Of a stretch of DNA of 64,000 bases, positions 37,920 to 48,425 are shown one piece after another. This DNA comes from Novosphingobium profundi. GTDB taxonomy: Bacteria; Pseudomonadota; Alphaproteobacteria; Sphingomonadales; Sphingomonadaceae. The notes under the pieces were generated by a model that ran no database searches, was not told where the DNA came from, and saw only the letters and a program-made list of their open reading frames with translations. Where the stretch lies: the NCBI RefSeq assembly GCF_020524485.1, contig NZ_JAIVLF010000001.1, positions 1,178,001-1,242,000 of the forward strand, given 5' to 3'. Position 1 is the stretch's first letter. Each line of letters opens with the position of its first letter. The translations under genes were made by a program, and so were the position numbers.

Positions 37920-40772
37920 TCAAGCCTTCTGCTTGCGACGGAGTTCGGAACGGACGGAGAGGTGGAGCGCGTCGGCGACCAGGGCCGACTGCTCGGCCAC
38001 GTGGCGCTTGGCAAGGCCGGTTGCGGGCGATGCCGAAGCGTGGCGACCAGCGTAACGCGGACGCGGGTTCGAGACGCCGGCTTCCTTGGCAGCCGCCTCG
38101 ATCTCGCTTTCGACGAAGAACCAGGCGCCGTTGTTCTTGGGCTCTTCCTGGCACCAGCAGATTTCCTCGAGGTTGGTCATGCGCGAGAGGCGCAGGGCCA
38201 GCGGCTCGCCCGGGAACGGGTAGAGCTGCTCGAGGCGGATGATCTGGGTGTCGTCGATCTCGTTTTCATCGCGCGCTTCGACGAGGTCGTAGTAGACCTT
38301 GCCCGAGCACAGGATGACCTTCTTGGTAGCCTTGTCTTCCGGCGCCTTGGGGTCGGAAAGGATACGGTAGAAGTGGCCGTCGCCGGTGAAGTCCTCGGCC
38401 TTCGACTTGGCTGCGGCGTGACGCAGCAGCGACTTGGGCGTCATGATGATCAGCGGCTTGCGGAACGGACGGTGCATCTGCCGGCGCAGCACGTGGAAGT
38501 AGTTGGCCGGGGTGGTGATGTTGCACACCTGGATGTTGTCGTTCGCGCACAGCTGGAGGTAACGCTCAAGACGGGCCGAGGAGTGTTCGGGGCCCTGGCC
38601 TTCGTAGCCGTGGGGCAGCAGCATCACGAGACCGTTCGCGCGCAGCCACTTCGATTCCGAGGAGGCGACGTACTGGTCGATGATGATCTGCGCGCCGTTG
38701 GCGAAGTCACCGAACTGGGCTTCCCACAGGACCAGGGTCTTGGGGTCGGCGCTGGCGTAGCCGTACTCGAAGCCGAGCACGCCGTATTCCGAAAGCGTCG
38801 AGTTCAGGACCTCGAAGGTGCCATGGGGCAGGGTCTTGATCGGGGTGTACTTGCGCTCGTCCTTCTGGTCGACCCAGACGGCGTGGCGCTGCGAGAAGGT
38901 GCCGCGCTCGCAGTCCTGGCCGGACAGGCGCACACCGTAGCCCTCGGTCACGAGGCTGCCAAAGGCGAGCGCCTCGGCGGTGGCCCAGTCGAACCCTTCG
39001 CCCGCCGCGAACATCTCTTCCTTGGCCTTGAGCACGCGGCTCAGCGTCTTGTGGACGGTAAGGTCCTCAGGAACGGTGGTGAGCGTACGGCCCAGGCTGT
39101 CGAACAGCTTGGTGTCGATGCCGGTTTGCACGTTGCGGCGTGCGGTCTCGGCGTCGGCAGGCTTGTGGAAGCCCGACCAGCGGCCCGAGAACCAGTCAGC
39201 GTGGTTCGACTTGTAGGTCTTGGCGGCCTCGAACTCGTCCTCGAGATGCGCGTTGAACGCGGCCTCGGTCTCGGCGAGGAAAGCGTCGTCGATGACGCCT
39301 TCGGACTTCAGGCGGTCCGAGTAGATCTTGGCCACACCGGGGTGCTTCTTGATCTGCGCGTACATCAGCGGCTGCGTGAAGCCGGGCTCGTCGCCTTCGT
39401 TGTGGCCGAAGCGGCGGTAGCACCACATGTCGATCACGATGTCGCGGCCAAAGGTCTGGCGGTAGTCGATCGCCAGCTTGCAGGCGAAGGTCACGGCCGC
39501 CGGGTCATCGCCGTTGACGTGCAGGATCGGGGCCTGGACGCCCTTGGCGACGTCCGAGGGATACGGCGAGTTGCGCGCGAAGGCGGGGCTCGTCGTGAAG
39601 CCGATCTGGTTGTTGATGACGAAGTGGATGCAGCCACCGGTGTTGTAGCCCTTGACGCCCGAGAGGCCGAAGCACTCCCACACGACGCCCTGGCCAGCGA
39701 AGGCGGCGTCGCCGTGGATGAGCACGGGAAGGACGGTCTTGTGCTTGGCGCCGGGGCCCACATCGTCGCCGATGTCGTCGTGGCTGACCTGGTAGCTGCG
39801 CACCTTGCCCAGCACGACCGGGTTCACGGTCTCGAGGTGCGAGGGGTTGGGCATGAGGCTCATGTGAACCTTGATGCCGTCGAAGTCACGGTCGGCCGAA
39901 GTGCCCAGGTGGTACTTCACGTCGCCCGAGCCGCCCACGTCCTCGGGGTTGGCGGTGCCGCCCGAGAATTCGTGGAAGATGACCTTGTAGGGCTTGGCCA
40001 TGACGTTGGCGAGGACGTTCAGGCGGCCGCGGTGGGCCATGCCGTAGACGATTTCCTTAACGCCGAGCTGGCCGCCGTACTTGATCACGGCTTCGAGTGC
40101 GGGGATCATCGACTCGCCGCCGTCGAGGCCGAAGCGCTTGGTGCCGACGTACTTCTTGCCGAGGAACTTCTCGTACTGCTCACCGCGCACGACGGCCTGA
40201 AGGATGGCCTTCTTGCCCTCGGGGGTGAACTCGATTTCCTTGTCGGGACCTTCGAAGCGGTCCTGGAGGAAGCGGCGCTCCTCGACGTCGGCGATGTGCA
40301 TGTACTCGAGGCCGACGTTGCCGCAGTAGTTGGCGCGCAGGATCTGGACCAGTTCGCGCACGGTCGTCCATTCGAGGCCGAGGTTGCCGCCCACGAAGAC
40401 CGGACGGTCCAGCGCGGCGCCTTCAAAGCCGTGGTACTCGGGCGTGAGGTCCTTGGGCAGCTCGCGCTTGGCAAGGCCGAGGGGGTCGAGGTTGGCGGCC
40501 ATGTGGCCACGCACGCGGTAGGTGCGGATGAGCATCATGGCGCGGATCGAGTCCGCAGCGGCCTGGTCGATGCTCTTCTGGTCGACCTTCGCGCCGCCCT
40601 TGCCGGCGGCCTTCTCGACAGCCATGCGCAGAGCAGAAGGATCGAGGCCCTGGGTCAGGTCGTCTTCGAACTCGGCGCCGACGAGGGGCCAGTTCTTGCG
40701 CTGCCAGCTGGGTCCCTGCTGGGGGCCGTCAAGGCCCGTATCGGGGGTGAACTCGAAACTTTCGTCGCCCAT
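37920..40772 (-). CDS. sucA: 2-oxoglutarate dehydrogenase E1
   Basis: 950 aa, full length. Decarboxylates 2-oxoglutarate with thiamine diphosphate and passes the succinyl group to lipoyl-E2. Visible are the E2-binding N-terminus (SWQRKNWPLVG), the TPP-binding region (HGDAAFAGQGVVWECF) and the conserved YDRPVFVGGN-like (here ALDRPVFVGGNLGLEW) and HSSARLERYLQLCA segments. GTGATTCC precedes the ATG. A 191-nt gap with a hairpin separates it from sucD. Confidence 0.97.
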   Translation of the reverse strand: MGDESFEFTPDTGLDGPQQGPSWQRKNWPLVGAEFEDDLTQGLDPSALRMAVEKAAGKGGAKVDQKSIDQAAADSIRAMMLIRTYRVRGHMAANLDPLGLAKRELPKDLTPEYHGFEGAALDRPVFVGGNLGLEWTTVRELVQILRANYCGNVGLEYMHIADVEERRFLQDRFEGPDKEIEFTPEGKKAILQAVVRGEQYEKFLGKKYVGTKRFGLDGGESMIPALEAVIKYGGQLGVKEIVYGMAHRGRLNVLANVMAKPYKVIFHEFSGGTANPEDVGGSGDVKYHLGTSADRDFDGIKVHMSLMPNPSHLETVNPVVLGKVRSYQVSHDDIGDDVGPGAKHKTVLPVLIHGDAAFAGQGVVWECFGLSGVKGYNTGGCIHFVINNQIGFTTSPAFARNSPYPSDVAKGVQAPILHVNGDDPAAVTFACKLAIDYRQTFGRDIVIDMWCYRRFGHNEGDEPGFTQPLMYAQIKKHPGVAKIYSDRLKSEGVIDDAFLAETEAAFNAHLEDEFEAAKTYKSNHADWFSGRWSGFHKPADAETARRNVQTGIDTKLFDSLGRTLTTVPEDLTVHKTLSRVLKAKEEMFAAGEGFDWATAEALAFGSLVTEGYGVRLSGQDCERGTFSQRHAVWVDQKDERKYTPIKTLPHGTFEVLNSTLSEYGVLGFEYGYASADPKTLVLWEAQFGDFANGAQIIIDQYVASSESKWLRANGLVMLLPHGYEGQGPEHSSARLERYLQLCANDNIQVCNITTPANYFHVLRRQMHRPFRKPLIIMTPKSLLRHAAAKSKAEDFTGDGHFYRILSDPKAPEDKATKKVILCSGKVYYDLVEARDENEIDDTQIIRLEQLYPFPGEPLALRLSRMTNLEEICWCQEEPKNNGAWFFVESEIEAAAKEAGVSNPRPRYAGRHASASPATGLAKRHVAEQSALVADALHLSVRSELRRKQKA

Positions 40773-40911
40773 GGAATCACCTTTTCACGCCAGTATCGTC
40801 TCTGCGGCGCATGGAGGAATAGTTTTGGGACACTGTCGGGGGCCGGAGAGGAAGGCGCGGCAGTGGGATTACAGTTCTGTCGGCGTTTGGACGCCTTGTG
40901 TTTGTTGCCGT

Positions 40912-40952
40912 GTGGAGGCGGACACCCGGAAATACCGAGAGGCCGCCTCCAC
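40912..40952 (-). promoter_or_regulatory. Hairpin after sucD
   Basis: GTGGAGGCGG (40912-40921) and CCGCCTCCAC (40943-40952) are perfect complements with a 21-nt loop. On the minus strand it starts 12 nt after the sucD stop. No T tract, so it looks like an mRNA 3' stabiliser or a processing site in the sucD-sucA gap. Confidence 0.55.
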
Positions 40953-40963
40953 CGGGAATAGGA

Positions 40964-41854
40964 TCAGGCCACTTCCTTGATGGCTTCGACCAGCGTCTCG
41001 CCCAGGAGCGAGGGGCTGGCGGCCACGCGGATGCCGGCTTCTTCCATCGCCGCGATCTTGTCTTCGGCGCCGCCCTGGCCGCCCGAGACAATCGCGCCGG
41101 CGTGGCCCATGCGGCGGCCCGGAGGCGCCGTACGGCCCGCGATGAAGCCGGCCATCGGCTTCTTGCGGCCACGCTTGGCTTCGTCCTTGAGGAACTGTGC
41201 AGCTTCCTCTTCGGCCGAGCCGCCGATTTCGCCGATCATGATGATCGACTTGGTCTCGTCGTCGGCGAGGAAAAGCTCGAGGACGTCGATGAAGTTGGTG
41301 CCGTTGACCGGGTCACCACCGATGCCGACAGCCGTGGTCTGGCCAAGGCCGGCGTTGGTGGTCTGGAACACGGCTTCGTAGGTCAGCGTGCCCGAGCGCG
41401 AGACCACGCCGACCGAACCCTTCGAGAAGATGTTGGCGGGCATGATGCCGATCTTGCACTCACCGGGGGTGAGCAGGCCAGGGCAGTTGGGGCCGATGAG
41501 GCGCGACTTCGAACCCGAAAGGGCGCGCTTCACGCGAACCATGTCAAGCACGGGAACACCCTCGGTGATGGCGACGATCAGTTCGATCTCGGCATCGATG
41601 GCTTCGAGGATGGCGTCCGCGCAGCCCGAGGGCGGAACATAGACGCACGAGGCGTTGGCGCCGGTGACGGCCTTGGCCTCGGCAACGGTATCGAACTGGG
41701 GCAGGCCCAGGTGATCGGTACCGCCCTTGCCGGGGGTCACGCCGGCAACCATCTGGGTGCCATAGTCAAGCGCGGCCTGGGTATGGAAGCTGCCGGTCTT
41801 GCCGGTCATACCCTGCGTGATGACCTTGGTATTCTTGTCGACGAGAATGGACAT
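40964..41854 (-). CDS. sucD: Succinyl-CoA ligase subunit alpha
   Basis: 296 aa from ATG 41854, preceded by AGGAA; an upstream in-frame start is not conserved. Makes succinate and NTP from succinyl-CoA together with Suc[21 protein letters not shown] is the CoA-binding N-terminus, [17 protein letters not shown] the ligase signature, and the phospho-His lies in [14 protein letters not shown]. The partner sucC, normally just upstream, is missing here; mdh takes its place. Confidence 0.97.
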   Translation of the reverse strand: MSILVDKNTKVITQGMTGKTGSFHTQAALDYGTQMVAGVTPGKGGTDHLGLPQFDTVAEAKAVTGANASCVYVPPSGCADAILEAIDAEIELIVAITEGVPVLDMVRVKRALSGSKSRLIGPNCPGLLTPGECKIGIMPANIFSKGSVGVVSRSGTLTYEAVFQTTNAGLGQTTAVGIGGDPVNGTNFIDVLELFLADDETKSIIMIGEIGGSAEEEAAQFLKDEAKRGRKKPMAGFIAGRTAPPGRRMGHAGAIVSGGQGGAEDKIAAMEEAGIRVAASPSLLGETLVEAIKEVA

Positions 41855-41968
41855 AGGGTTATTCCTGTTCCTGGGCTGGATCGACCTCAAAGGTCGGGGT
41901 CCGGTGTACTAGGAGTAATGTGGGCTGCGGACCAGAGGACCCGGTCCGCAACACACAAGTGTATTTGC

Positions 41969-43329
<1,361 letters not shown>

Positions 43330-43362
43330 AAAAAGCCCCTCGGCCATCGGGCAAAGGGGCTT
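43330..43362 (-). terminator. Intrinsic terminator of the small hypothetical gene
   Basis: Minus strand: AAGCCCCT and AGGGGCTT (plus 43355-43362 and 43333-43340) around a 14-nt loop, running into five T (43334-43330). Confidence 0.8.
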
Positions 43363-43387
43363 GGGTGGGGCGGTTTGCCGGAAGGCT

Positions 43388-43762
43388 TCAGAAGCCGGTG
43401 GCGAGATGGCTTTCGAACTGTTCGGCCATGCGGCGGTCGAGCTGGCGGCAGATCGAGATCCACCAGGTGCACGAGCGCGTGTCGCCCACGAGCCGCGCGG
43501 CCTGCGCGTTGTGGCGGGCATGCTCGGCTGCGGACAGGCCGTGCCGGGCGAAGTGCTGAAGCGCTTCGGTCAGAAGGGTCTCATCGTTGGCAGGTGCGCG
43601 GGTCGGATCGATCTCGCGCGAGACGATCGAGACGTCGATCGAACTGGAGCGGCACTTGCGGTCGGCGTTGTCGTTGGTGCTGTCGAGCGGGGCCGAGACG
43701 CACTGCATGCGCTCGAGGAAGGGGATGGCTCGTCCTTTCGCAGCTGCGAAGCGTATTGCCAT
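43388..43762 (-). CDS. Small conserved-type hypothetical protein
   Basis: 124 aa. N-terminal MAIRFAAAKGRAIPFLERMQ, a Cys/Ser-rich middle, then a helical C-terminal region ALQHFARHGLSAAEHARHNA followed by TWWISICRQLDRRMAEQF. I recall sphingomonad proteins with the same C-terminal pattern (a helix with HFA-HGL, then a WW-IC--LDRR stretch), but no function is known. A clear terminator follows; the downstream neighbour on the strand is mdh, the upstream one a cell-wall hydrolase. Confidence 0.7.
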   Translation of the reverse strand: MAIRFAAAKGRAIPFLERMQCVSAPLDSTNDNADRKCRSSSIDVSIVSREIDPTRAPANDETLLTEALQHFARHGLSAAEHARHNAQAARLVGDTRSCTWWISICRQLDRRMAEQFESHLATGF

Positions 43763-43888
43763 TGTTTGGTCGAGGCCTTTCCGTTTCTCCAGAGTCCGGT
43801 TCCTCTGCTCCGTAAGAGCGGGCCCGTGAGAGAATCCCTATCACTCAAGGCGCTAAGTCTTTGTGTGAGGCTATGGTTTCCAAATGGT

Positions 43889-45040
43889 TTACGGCGCCTC
43901 GGGGGACCTCGGAGTGCTGCGGTCGCGTGCGATCCAGCGGCCCGAGTTGCGATATTCAGGGCGCACGCGGGCGCCTGCGGGAAGTCCGTCGGTTGCCGGT
44001 TCAGATGGGGAGGCCGTCGCAGAAACGGTTGCGTCCCCTGGCGTGCCGACCGCAGGTGGTGCGGCGAGGGTCCTTGCGATGTCCTCGTAGGCTTGCTGGA
44101 TCGAGGCAGGATCGCTTTGGGCGTCGGCGGCGGGCACCAGGGCGTTGGCTGCGGGCCTGTGCGGTTCGCTTGCCGGTTCCATGCCCGCATAGAGGTAACG
44201 GAACGTGGCCGCACGGCCCGCCGCGCCCTTGAAGCTGTAGAAACGATGGGCGCCGATGGTCGTCAGGGGCTGAAGGCTGGAGGTCCAGTACGGCGCCACC
44301 TGGAGGGTATGGTAATGGGTCGCGAGCCCGGCAGGGGCATAGACTTCGCCCGACAGCGCGCCCCTCGCCACGGCTTCGGCCCGGTTCCAGAAGTAGGTTG
44401 CGGGGCGGCGGGAAAGCGAGCCGTCGCAGGTAAAGGAGAACTGGCAGCCCGTGCCAAGCTCGGACCCTTGATAGACAACGCCGCACACGGTGTCGGGGTA
44501 GCTGGGGTGGGCGAGGCGGTTGAGAACGACCTGGGCAACGGCGCGCTGTCCGGCGTCGGGTTCGCTCGCGGCTTCGTAGTAGATCGCACTGGTCAGGCAT
44601 TGCAGCGCGCGCGTGCGGTCGGTCGGCGAACTGGCGAAGGGCAGATCAAGGACGTGGAGGGCCTGTGCTGCGGGACTCTGGCCGATGGCGTGCCCGACAA
44701 TCGTGCCCGTCAGGCCTTCTCCCTGGACGGCCTTCTCCGCTTCGAGATAGTAGAACGCCGAGCCCGGGAAGCTGGCTCCCGCCTGCTCGAACGGCATGGG
44801 GTCGGGCGTGTGGTGCTGGGTGGCCGCGTTGGCGATCCGGAAGCGCTCCCAGGTGCCGGGCATGGCGAAGGCGGTCAGAGCGGCCATCGTGAGAACGGTG
44901 CCGATCCGCCGGGTGTAGGCGCGGCCCGGCGTGGCGGTGCGGCCGATAATCGCGCGGGACTGGCGCTTGCGGGCAAACCGCCCCTGGAAGTCGGCAGGGC
45001 GGCCATCGCGTAGATCAGGCAGGGCAGGCACGCGCGACAT
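43889..45040 (-). CDS. SleB-type cell wall hydrolase
   Basis: 383 aa from ATG 45040. N-terminal cytoplasmic/basic part, one membrane segment (RIGTVLTMAALTAFAMPGTW) and the SleB/Hydrolase_2 domain from about residue 145: CLTSAIYYEAASEPDAGQRA with the catalytic-type Glu, VAQVVLNRLAHP, then the two-Cys segment GCQFSFTCDG and THYHTLQVAPYW. It would cleave peptidoglycan glycan strands or cross-links (SleB is a lytic transglycosylase). The C-terminal 90 residues are low-complexity. The start is uncertain because three ATGs are in frame. Confidence 0.85.
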   Translation of the reverse strand: MSRVPALPDLRDGRPADFQGRFARKRQSRAIIGRTATPGRAYTRRIGTVLTMAALTAFAMPGTWERFRIANAATQHHTPDPMPFEQAGASFPGSAFYYLEAEKAVQGEGLTGTIVGHAIGQSPAAQALHVLDLPFASSPTDRTRALQCLTSAIYYEAASEPDAGQRAVAQVVLNRLAHPSYPDTVCGVVYQGSELGTGCQFSFTCDGSLSRRPATYFWNRAEAVARGALSGEVYAPAGLATHYHTLQVAPYWTSSLQPLTTIGAHRFYSFKGAAGRAATFRYLYAGMEPASEPHRPAANALVPAADAQSDPASIQQAYEDIARTLAAPPAVGTPGDATVSATASPSEPATDGLPAGARVRPEYRNSGRWIARDRSTPRSPEAP

Positions 45041-45273
45041 GGGGTTTCGTTCCGGATCCTTGGTTCGCCCACCCCCCATTTCGGAAAGGGGCGCGGGCGT
45101 TGGCGGCACTCTCTATACGTCAAGCATCGTGGGTCGCGGTCACGACTGTGCGCCGCGTCCCACCTCGGTACATACATCAAGGTTCGCCAAGGTAGGGGCA
45201 AAGGCTTTAAGAAAGCCTCTGCAACCTGCCAAGATGGCAGCGCGCAATGATTGCAGGGCGAGAGGTCTTTGAG

Positions 45274-45302
45274 TTGCAATTTTCCCATGGCGCACCTAAA
45301 GG
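45274..45302 (+). promoter_or_regulatory. Candidate promoter of the btu operon
   Basis: TTGCAA (45274-45279), 17 nt, TAAAGG (45297-45302). Start of transcription would fall around 45310, just before the riboswitch, which supports it. Confidence 0.5.
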
Positions 45303-45314
45303 CCGCGCGCACGC

Positions 45315-45490
45315 CACGGGTTGCCTGCCCGCGTTGACGCGGGGGTAGGCCTAAGAGGGAAGCCGGTTGCAACTCCGGCGCTGCCCCCGCAACTGTGACC
45401 GGGGAGCATCCCCTCCATTCGCGCCACTGAGCAATCGGGAAGGCCGGACGGGGATGCATCGATCCGGAAAGCCAGGAGACCTGCCCGGGG
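45315..45490 (+). promoter_or_regulatory. Cobalamin riboswitch
   Basis: All conserved blocks of the AdoCbl-binding aptamer can be read in order: AAGAGGGAAGCC (45353 on), GGTTGCAACTCCGG, CCCCGCAACTGTGACC, then GCCACTG (45423), GGGAAGGC (45437) and finally the B12 box AGCCAGGAGACCTGCC (45470-45485). It should bind adenosylcobalamin and turn off btu expression. The start and end of the structure are approximate. Confidence 0.95.
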
Positions 45491-45561
45491 TCGTCGTTTG
45501 CAAACCGGGCGAGGGGACCGGTGGGCAGCGGTATGGGGCGCCACTTCGGGACCGGCGCGAT

Positions 45562-45606
45562 CCTTCCGCCATGAACGGCCACACGTTCAGGGGGTTCCGG
45601 AAGGGG
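45562..45606 (+). promoter_or_regulatory. Shine-Dalgarno-sequestering stem upstream of btuB
   Basis: CCTTCCG (45562-45568) can pair with CGGAAGG (45598-45604), which includes the ribosome site GGAAGGGG of btuB. This would act as a translational expression platform linked to the upstream aptamer. Confidence 0.45.
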
Positions 45607-45612
45607 TATGAC

Positions 45613-47457
45613 ATGAAGAGCCGTTATTTCGTGGGCGCCGCATTGGGCGTGGTCCTTGCACCTGTCTGTGCGCAGGCCGCCGAGGCCGGGCCGCTCGACG
45701 AGACGATCGTGGTCGCCGCGACGCGCACCGAAGTTCCGCTGAGCCAGGTCGGCCAGTCGGTCAGCGTGGTGACGCGCGAGGACATCGAGCGCACCCAGGC
45801 GACCACCGCCAGCGAAGTGCTGTCGCGCCTGCCGGGCCTGCAGGTCACCAACTCGGGCGGCTTCGGCCAGCCTTCCAGCGTGTTCATCCGCGGTGCCGAC
45901 AACGCGCAGAGCCTGGTCCTGATCGACGGCGTACGCGTCAACGATCCGGGCGACGTGGGCGGCGGCTTTGACTTCGGCGCGCTCACCATCGGTCAGTTCG
46001 ACCGGGTCGAGGTGGTGCGCGGGTCCTCGGGCGTGCTCTATGGCAGCCGGGCCATTGGCGGTGTCATCAACCTTGTCACCCAGCGTCCCGACGAGCAGTG
46101 GCACGGCCGCGCGAGCGCCGAATACGGCTGGCGTGATCGCCGCCAGGTCTCGGCCTCGGCAGCGGGCCTGGTCGGTCCGGTCGGCCTGACGGTGGGCGGC
46201 AACTGGCTCAAGGGCGACGGCTATTCCGCCTTCAACGAGGATCGTGGCGGCACCGAGAAGGACGGCTTTGAAAGCAAGAGCCTCAACGCACGCGCGCAGC
46301 TGGAGCTGACCGAGGGCCTGTCCATCGACGGCGGCACCTTCTGGACCCGCGCCAACTACGACTACGACAACACCGGCGCGGACGCGCTCAATGTCGGGTT
46401 CAAGCGCGATCTCACCGGCTATGCCAATATCCGGTATGACGGGCTCGATGATCGCCTTCATGCCCGTGTGGGCTATGGCGTGGTCGATACCCGCCGCATC
46501 TCCGACGACGCGGCTTGGGGCCCCTATGAGACCAACGGCAAGAACGAGCGCTTCGAAGGCCAGGTCGACTTCACGCCCATCGAGGCGGTGACGCTGCTGC
46601 TGGGCGCGGAGACCGAGACGCAGGACTTCTCGGACACCTACGATTCCAACGATTCGATGACCATCGACAGCCTCTTTGCCAACCTGACGCTGCGTCCGGT
46701 CGCGGGGCTGACGCTGAACGGTGGGCTTCGTTACGACGATAACTCGCAGTTCGGTGATCGCACCACCTTTGCCGTCAACGGCGCCTATGCCTTCGCGGGC
46801 GAGGACGGCCCGGTCGTGCGCGCCAGCTACGGCGAAGGCTTCAAGGCGCCCTCGCTCTACCAGCTCTACACCAACGCGGGCTACCGCGCGCTGGAGGCCG
46901 AGACGTCCAAGAGCTGGGATGTCGGTGTGGAGCAGCCCTTTGCCGGCGGCGCCGGGCTCTTCTCGGTCACGTATTTCGATCGCAAGACCAGGAACATGAT
47001 CGACTATGACATGGCTCAGTGGAACTACTATAACATCGGCCGGGCGCGGGCGAAGGGTGTGGAACTGGGCATGCAGGTGATCGACTGGCAGGGTTTCGAC
47101 ATGAACCTGGCCTATACCTACCTCGATGCCACCAACACGCTGACTGGCGCGCGTCTGCCGCGCCGCACCAAGAGCAACATGACCGCGAGCCTCGACAAGC
47201 GCTGGGACGTCAATGGCCATGGTGGCCTGCGCCTTGGCGCGGAGCTGCGCGTGGGCGGCGCGCGCTGGGACGATGCGGCGCAGACCTACTACGTCGAGGG
47301 CAACACCTTGGTGAACCTGCGCGGTTCGTTTGCGGTCATGCAGAACGTCGAGGTCTTCGCGCGTATGGAGAACCTCTTTGACGAGCACTACGAAGTGGTG
47401 CGCACCTACGGCACGCCGGGCCGCTCGGCCTATGCGGGTGTGCGCGTGAAGATGTGA
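45613..47457 (+). CDS. btuB: TonB-dependent vitamin B12 receptor BtuB
   Basis: 614 aa from ATG 45613, with GGAAGGGG upstream. Signal peptide to about residue 22 (CAQA), TonB box DETIVVAATRTEV, plug domain (VTREDIERTQATTASEVLSR, VDGVRVN-like IDGVRVNDPGD, GVLYGSRAIGGVIN) and a 22-strand-type barrel with a C-terminal YAGVRVKM. The length and TonB box match BtuB, and the riboswitch plus btuFCD context make the ligand very likely cobalamin. Translation is controlled by the upstream riboswitch. Stop overlaps btuF (GTGA). Confidence 0.95.
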   Translation: MKSRYFVGAALGVVLAPVCAQAAEAGPLDETIVVAATRTEVPLSQVGQSVSVVTREDIERTQATTASEVLSRLPGLQVTNSGGFGQPSSVFIRGADNAQSLVLIDGVRVNDPGDVGGGFDFGALTIGQFDRVEVVRGSSGVLYGSRAIGGVINLVTQRPDEQWHGRASAEYGWRDRRQVSASAAGLVGPVGLTVGGNWLKGDGYSAFNEDRGGTEKDGFESKSLNARAQLELTEGLSIDGGTFWTRANYDYDNTGADALNVGFKRDLTGYANIRYDGLDDRLHARVGYGVVDTRRISDDAAWGPYETNGKNERFEGQVDFTPIEAVTLLLGAETETQDFSDTYDSNDSMTIDSLFANLTLRPVAGLTLNGGLRYDDNSQFGDRTTFAVNGAYAFAGEDGPVVRASYGEGFKAPSLYQLYTNAGYRALEAETSKSWDVGVEQPFAGGAGLFSVTYFDRKTRNMIDYDMAQWNYYNIGRARAKGVELGMQVIDWQGFDMNLAYTYLDATNTLTGARLPRRTKSNMTASLDKRWDVNGHGGLRLGAELRVGGARWDDAAQTYYVEGNTLVNLRGSFAVMQNVEVFARMENLFDEHYEVVRTYGTPGRSAYAGVRVKM

Positions 47458-48425
47458 CCTGTACCTTTCCTCCTGCTTCCTGGCGCGCCGCTGCGGCGCG
47501 CGCGGGCTGTACGCTCCTTGGCACCTTGCTGCTGGGCGCGTGCAGCGGCGCGCCCGCACGTCCGCTGGAGCAGGGGGAAGGGGCGTCCTCGGCAAAAGAG
47601 CGGCCGAGCATCGTCTCGCTTAACCCCTGCACCGATGCCATTCTGGCCGAGGTCACCGCGCCCGGCCAGCTGCTCGCGATTTCCGGCTACAGCCATGATC
47701 CCTCGAGCACGTCGATGGGGCTGGAGGCTGCCGCGCGCTACCGCGGGGTCTCGGGCTCGGTCGAGGAGGTGGCTGCGCTCGCACCTGATGTCGTGGTGGC
47801 AGGTAGCTTCCTCGCCCCGCCGACCGCCAACGCGCTGCGCGATCTGGGCATCCGCGTTGTCCTTGAACCCATCGTCTCGGACGTGGAGGGCGCACGTGAG
47901 CAGGTGCGCATGCTGGCCGAGTTGAGCGGGGACACAGCGGCAGGCGAACGGCTTGTCGCGCGTATTGACGACGCGCTCAGGCGCAACGCCGCGCCGGAGG
48001 GCTGGCCCCCGGTGCCTTCGCTGGTCTGGGAATCGGCGGGACTGGTCGCGGGCAACGACACCCTGGTGGTGGACCTTCTTGAACATTCGGGCTTCGTCAA
48101 CAGCGCGGGCGCGCGCGGGCTTGGGCAGGCTGAGTTTCTGCCTCTGGAACAGGTGCTTGCCGATCCGCCCCGCGTTATCTTCGCGGTCGGCAATCCGCTT
48201 GCCGAGGAGGACCGCATGCTCCATCACCCGGTTCTGGCCGATATGAAGGACACACTGCGGGTCCCGCTCTCGCGCTCGCTGATCTGGTGTGGCGGGCCGA
48301 CCGTGCCACGTCTGCTCGACCGGCTGGGCCGCGCGCGCCGGGCCTGGCTTGGCCGTCACGTGGACACGCGTGAAGGCAGGCAGGACGCGGAGCACGCAAC
48401 GGGCTTTGTGCAGAAGGACACATGA
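47454..48425 (+). CDS. btuF: Periplasmic cobalamin-binding lipoprotein BtuF
   Basis: 323 aa, starting at GTG overlapping the btuB stop by 4 nt. Lipoprotein signal with lipobox LGAC near residue 30, so probably anchored to the inner membrane. The class III binding-protein fold opens with RPSIVSLNPCTDAILAEVTA and VSGSVEEVAALAPDVVVAGS. It receives B12 from BtuB and hands it to BtuCD. Longer C-terminus than E. coli BtuF (Arg-rich tail). The short spacing implies coupled translation. Confidence 0.9.
   Translation: MTCTFPPASWRAAAARAGCTLLGTLLLGACSGAPARPLEQGEGASSAKERPSIVSLNPCTDAILAEVTAPGQLLAISGYSHDPSSTSMGLEAAARYRGVSGSVEEVAALAPDVVVAGSFLAPPTANALRDLGIRVVLEPIVSDVEGAREQVRMLAELSGDTAAGERLVARIDDALRRNAAPEGWPPVPSLVWESAGLVAGNDTLVVDLLEHSGFVNSAGARGLGQAEFLPLEQVLADPPRVIFAVGNPLAEEDRMLHHPVLADMKDTLRVPLSRSLIWCGGPTVPRLLDRLGRARRAWLGRHVDTREGRQDAEHATGFVQKDT

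Noticed and set aside
36630..40961. 1,443-codon open frame on the plus strand opposite sucA and sucB
   Set aside because: Antisense to two certain genes in the frame opened by their third-position G/C bias; Asp/Val/His/Leu/Ala-rich artefact with no ribosome site or known domain.
44875..47595. 906-codon frame on the minus strand opposite btuB
   Set aside because: Overlaps the btuB gene and riboswitch; composition is that of a shadow frame.
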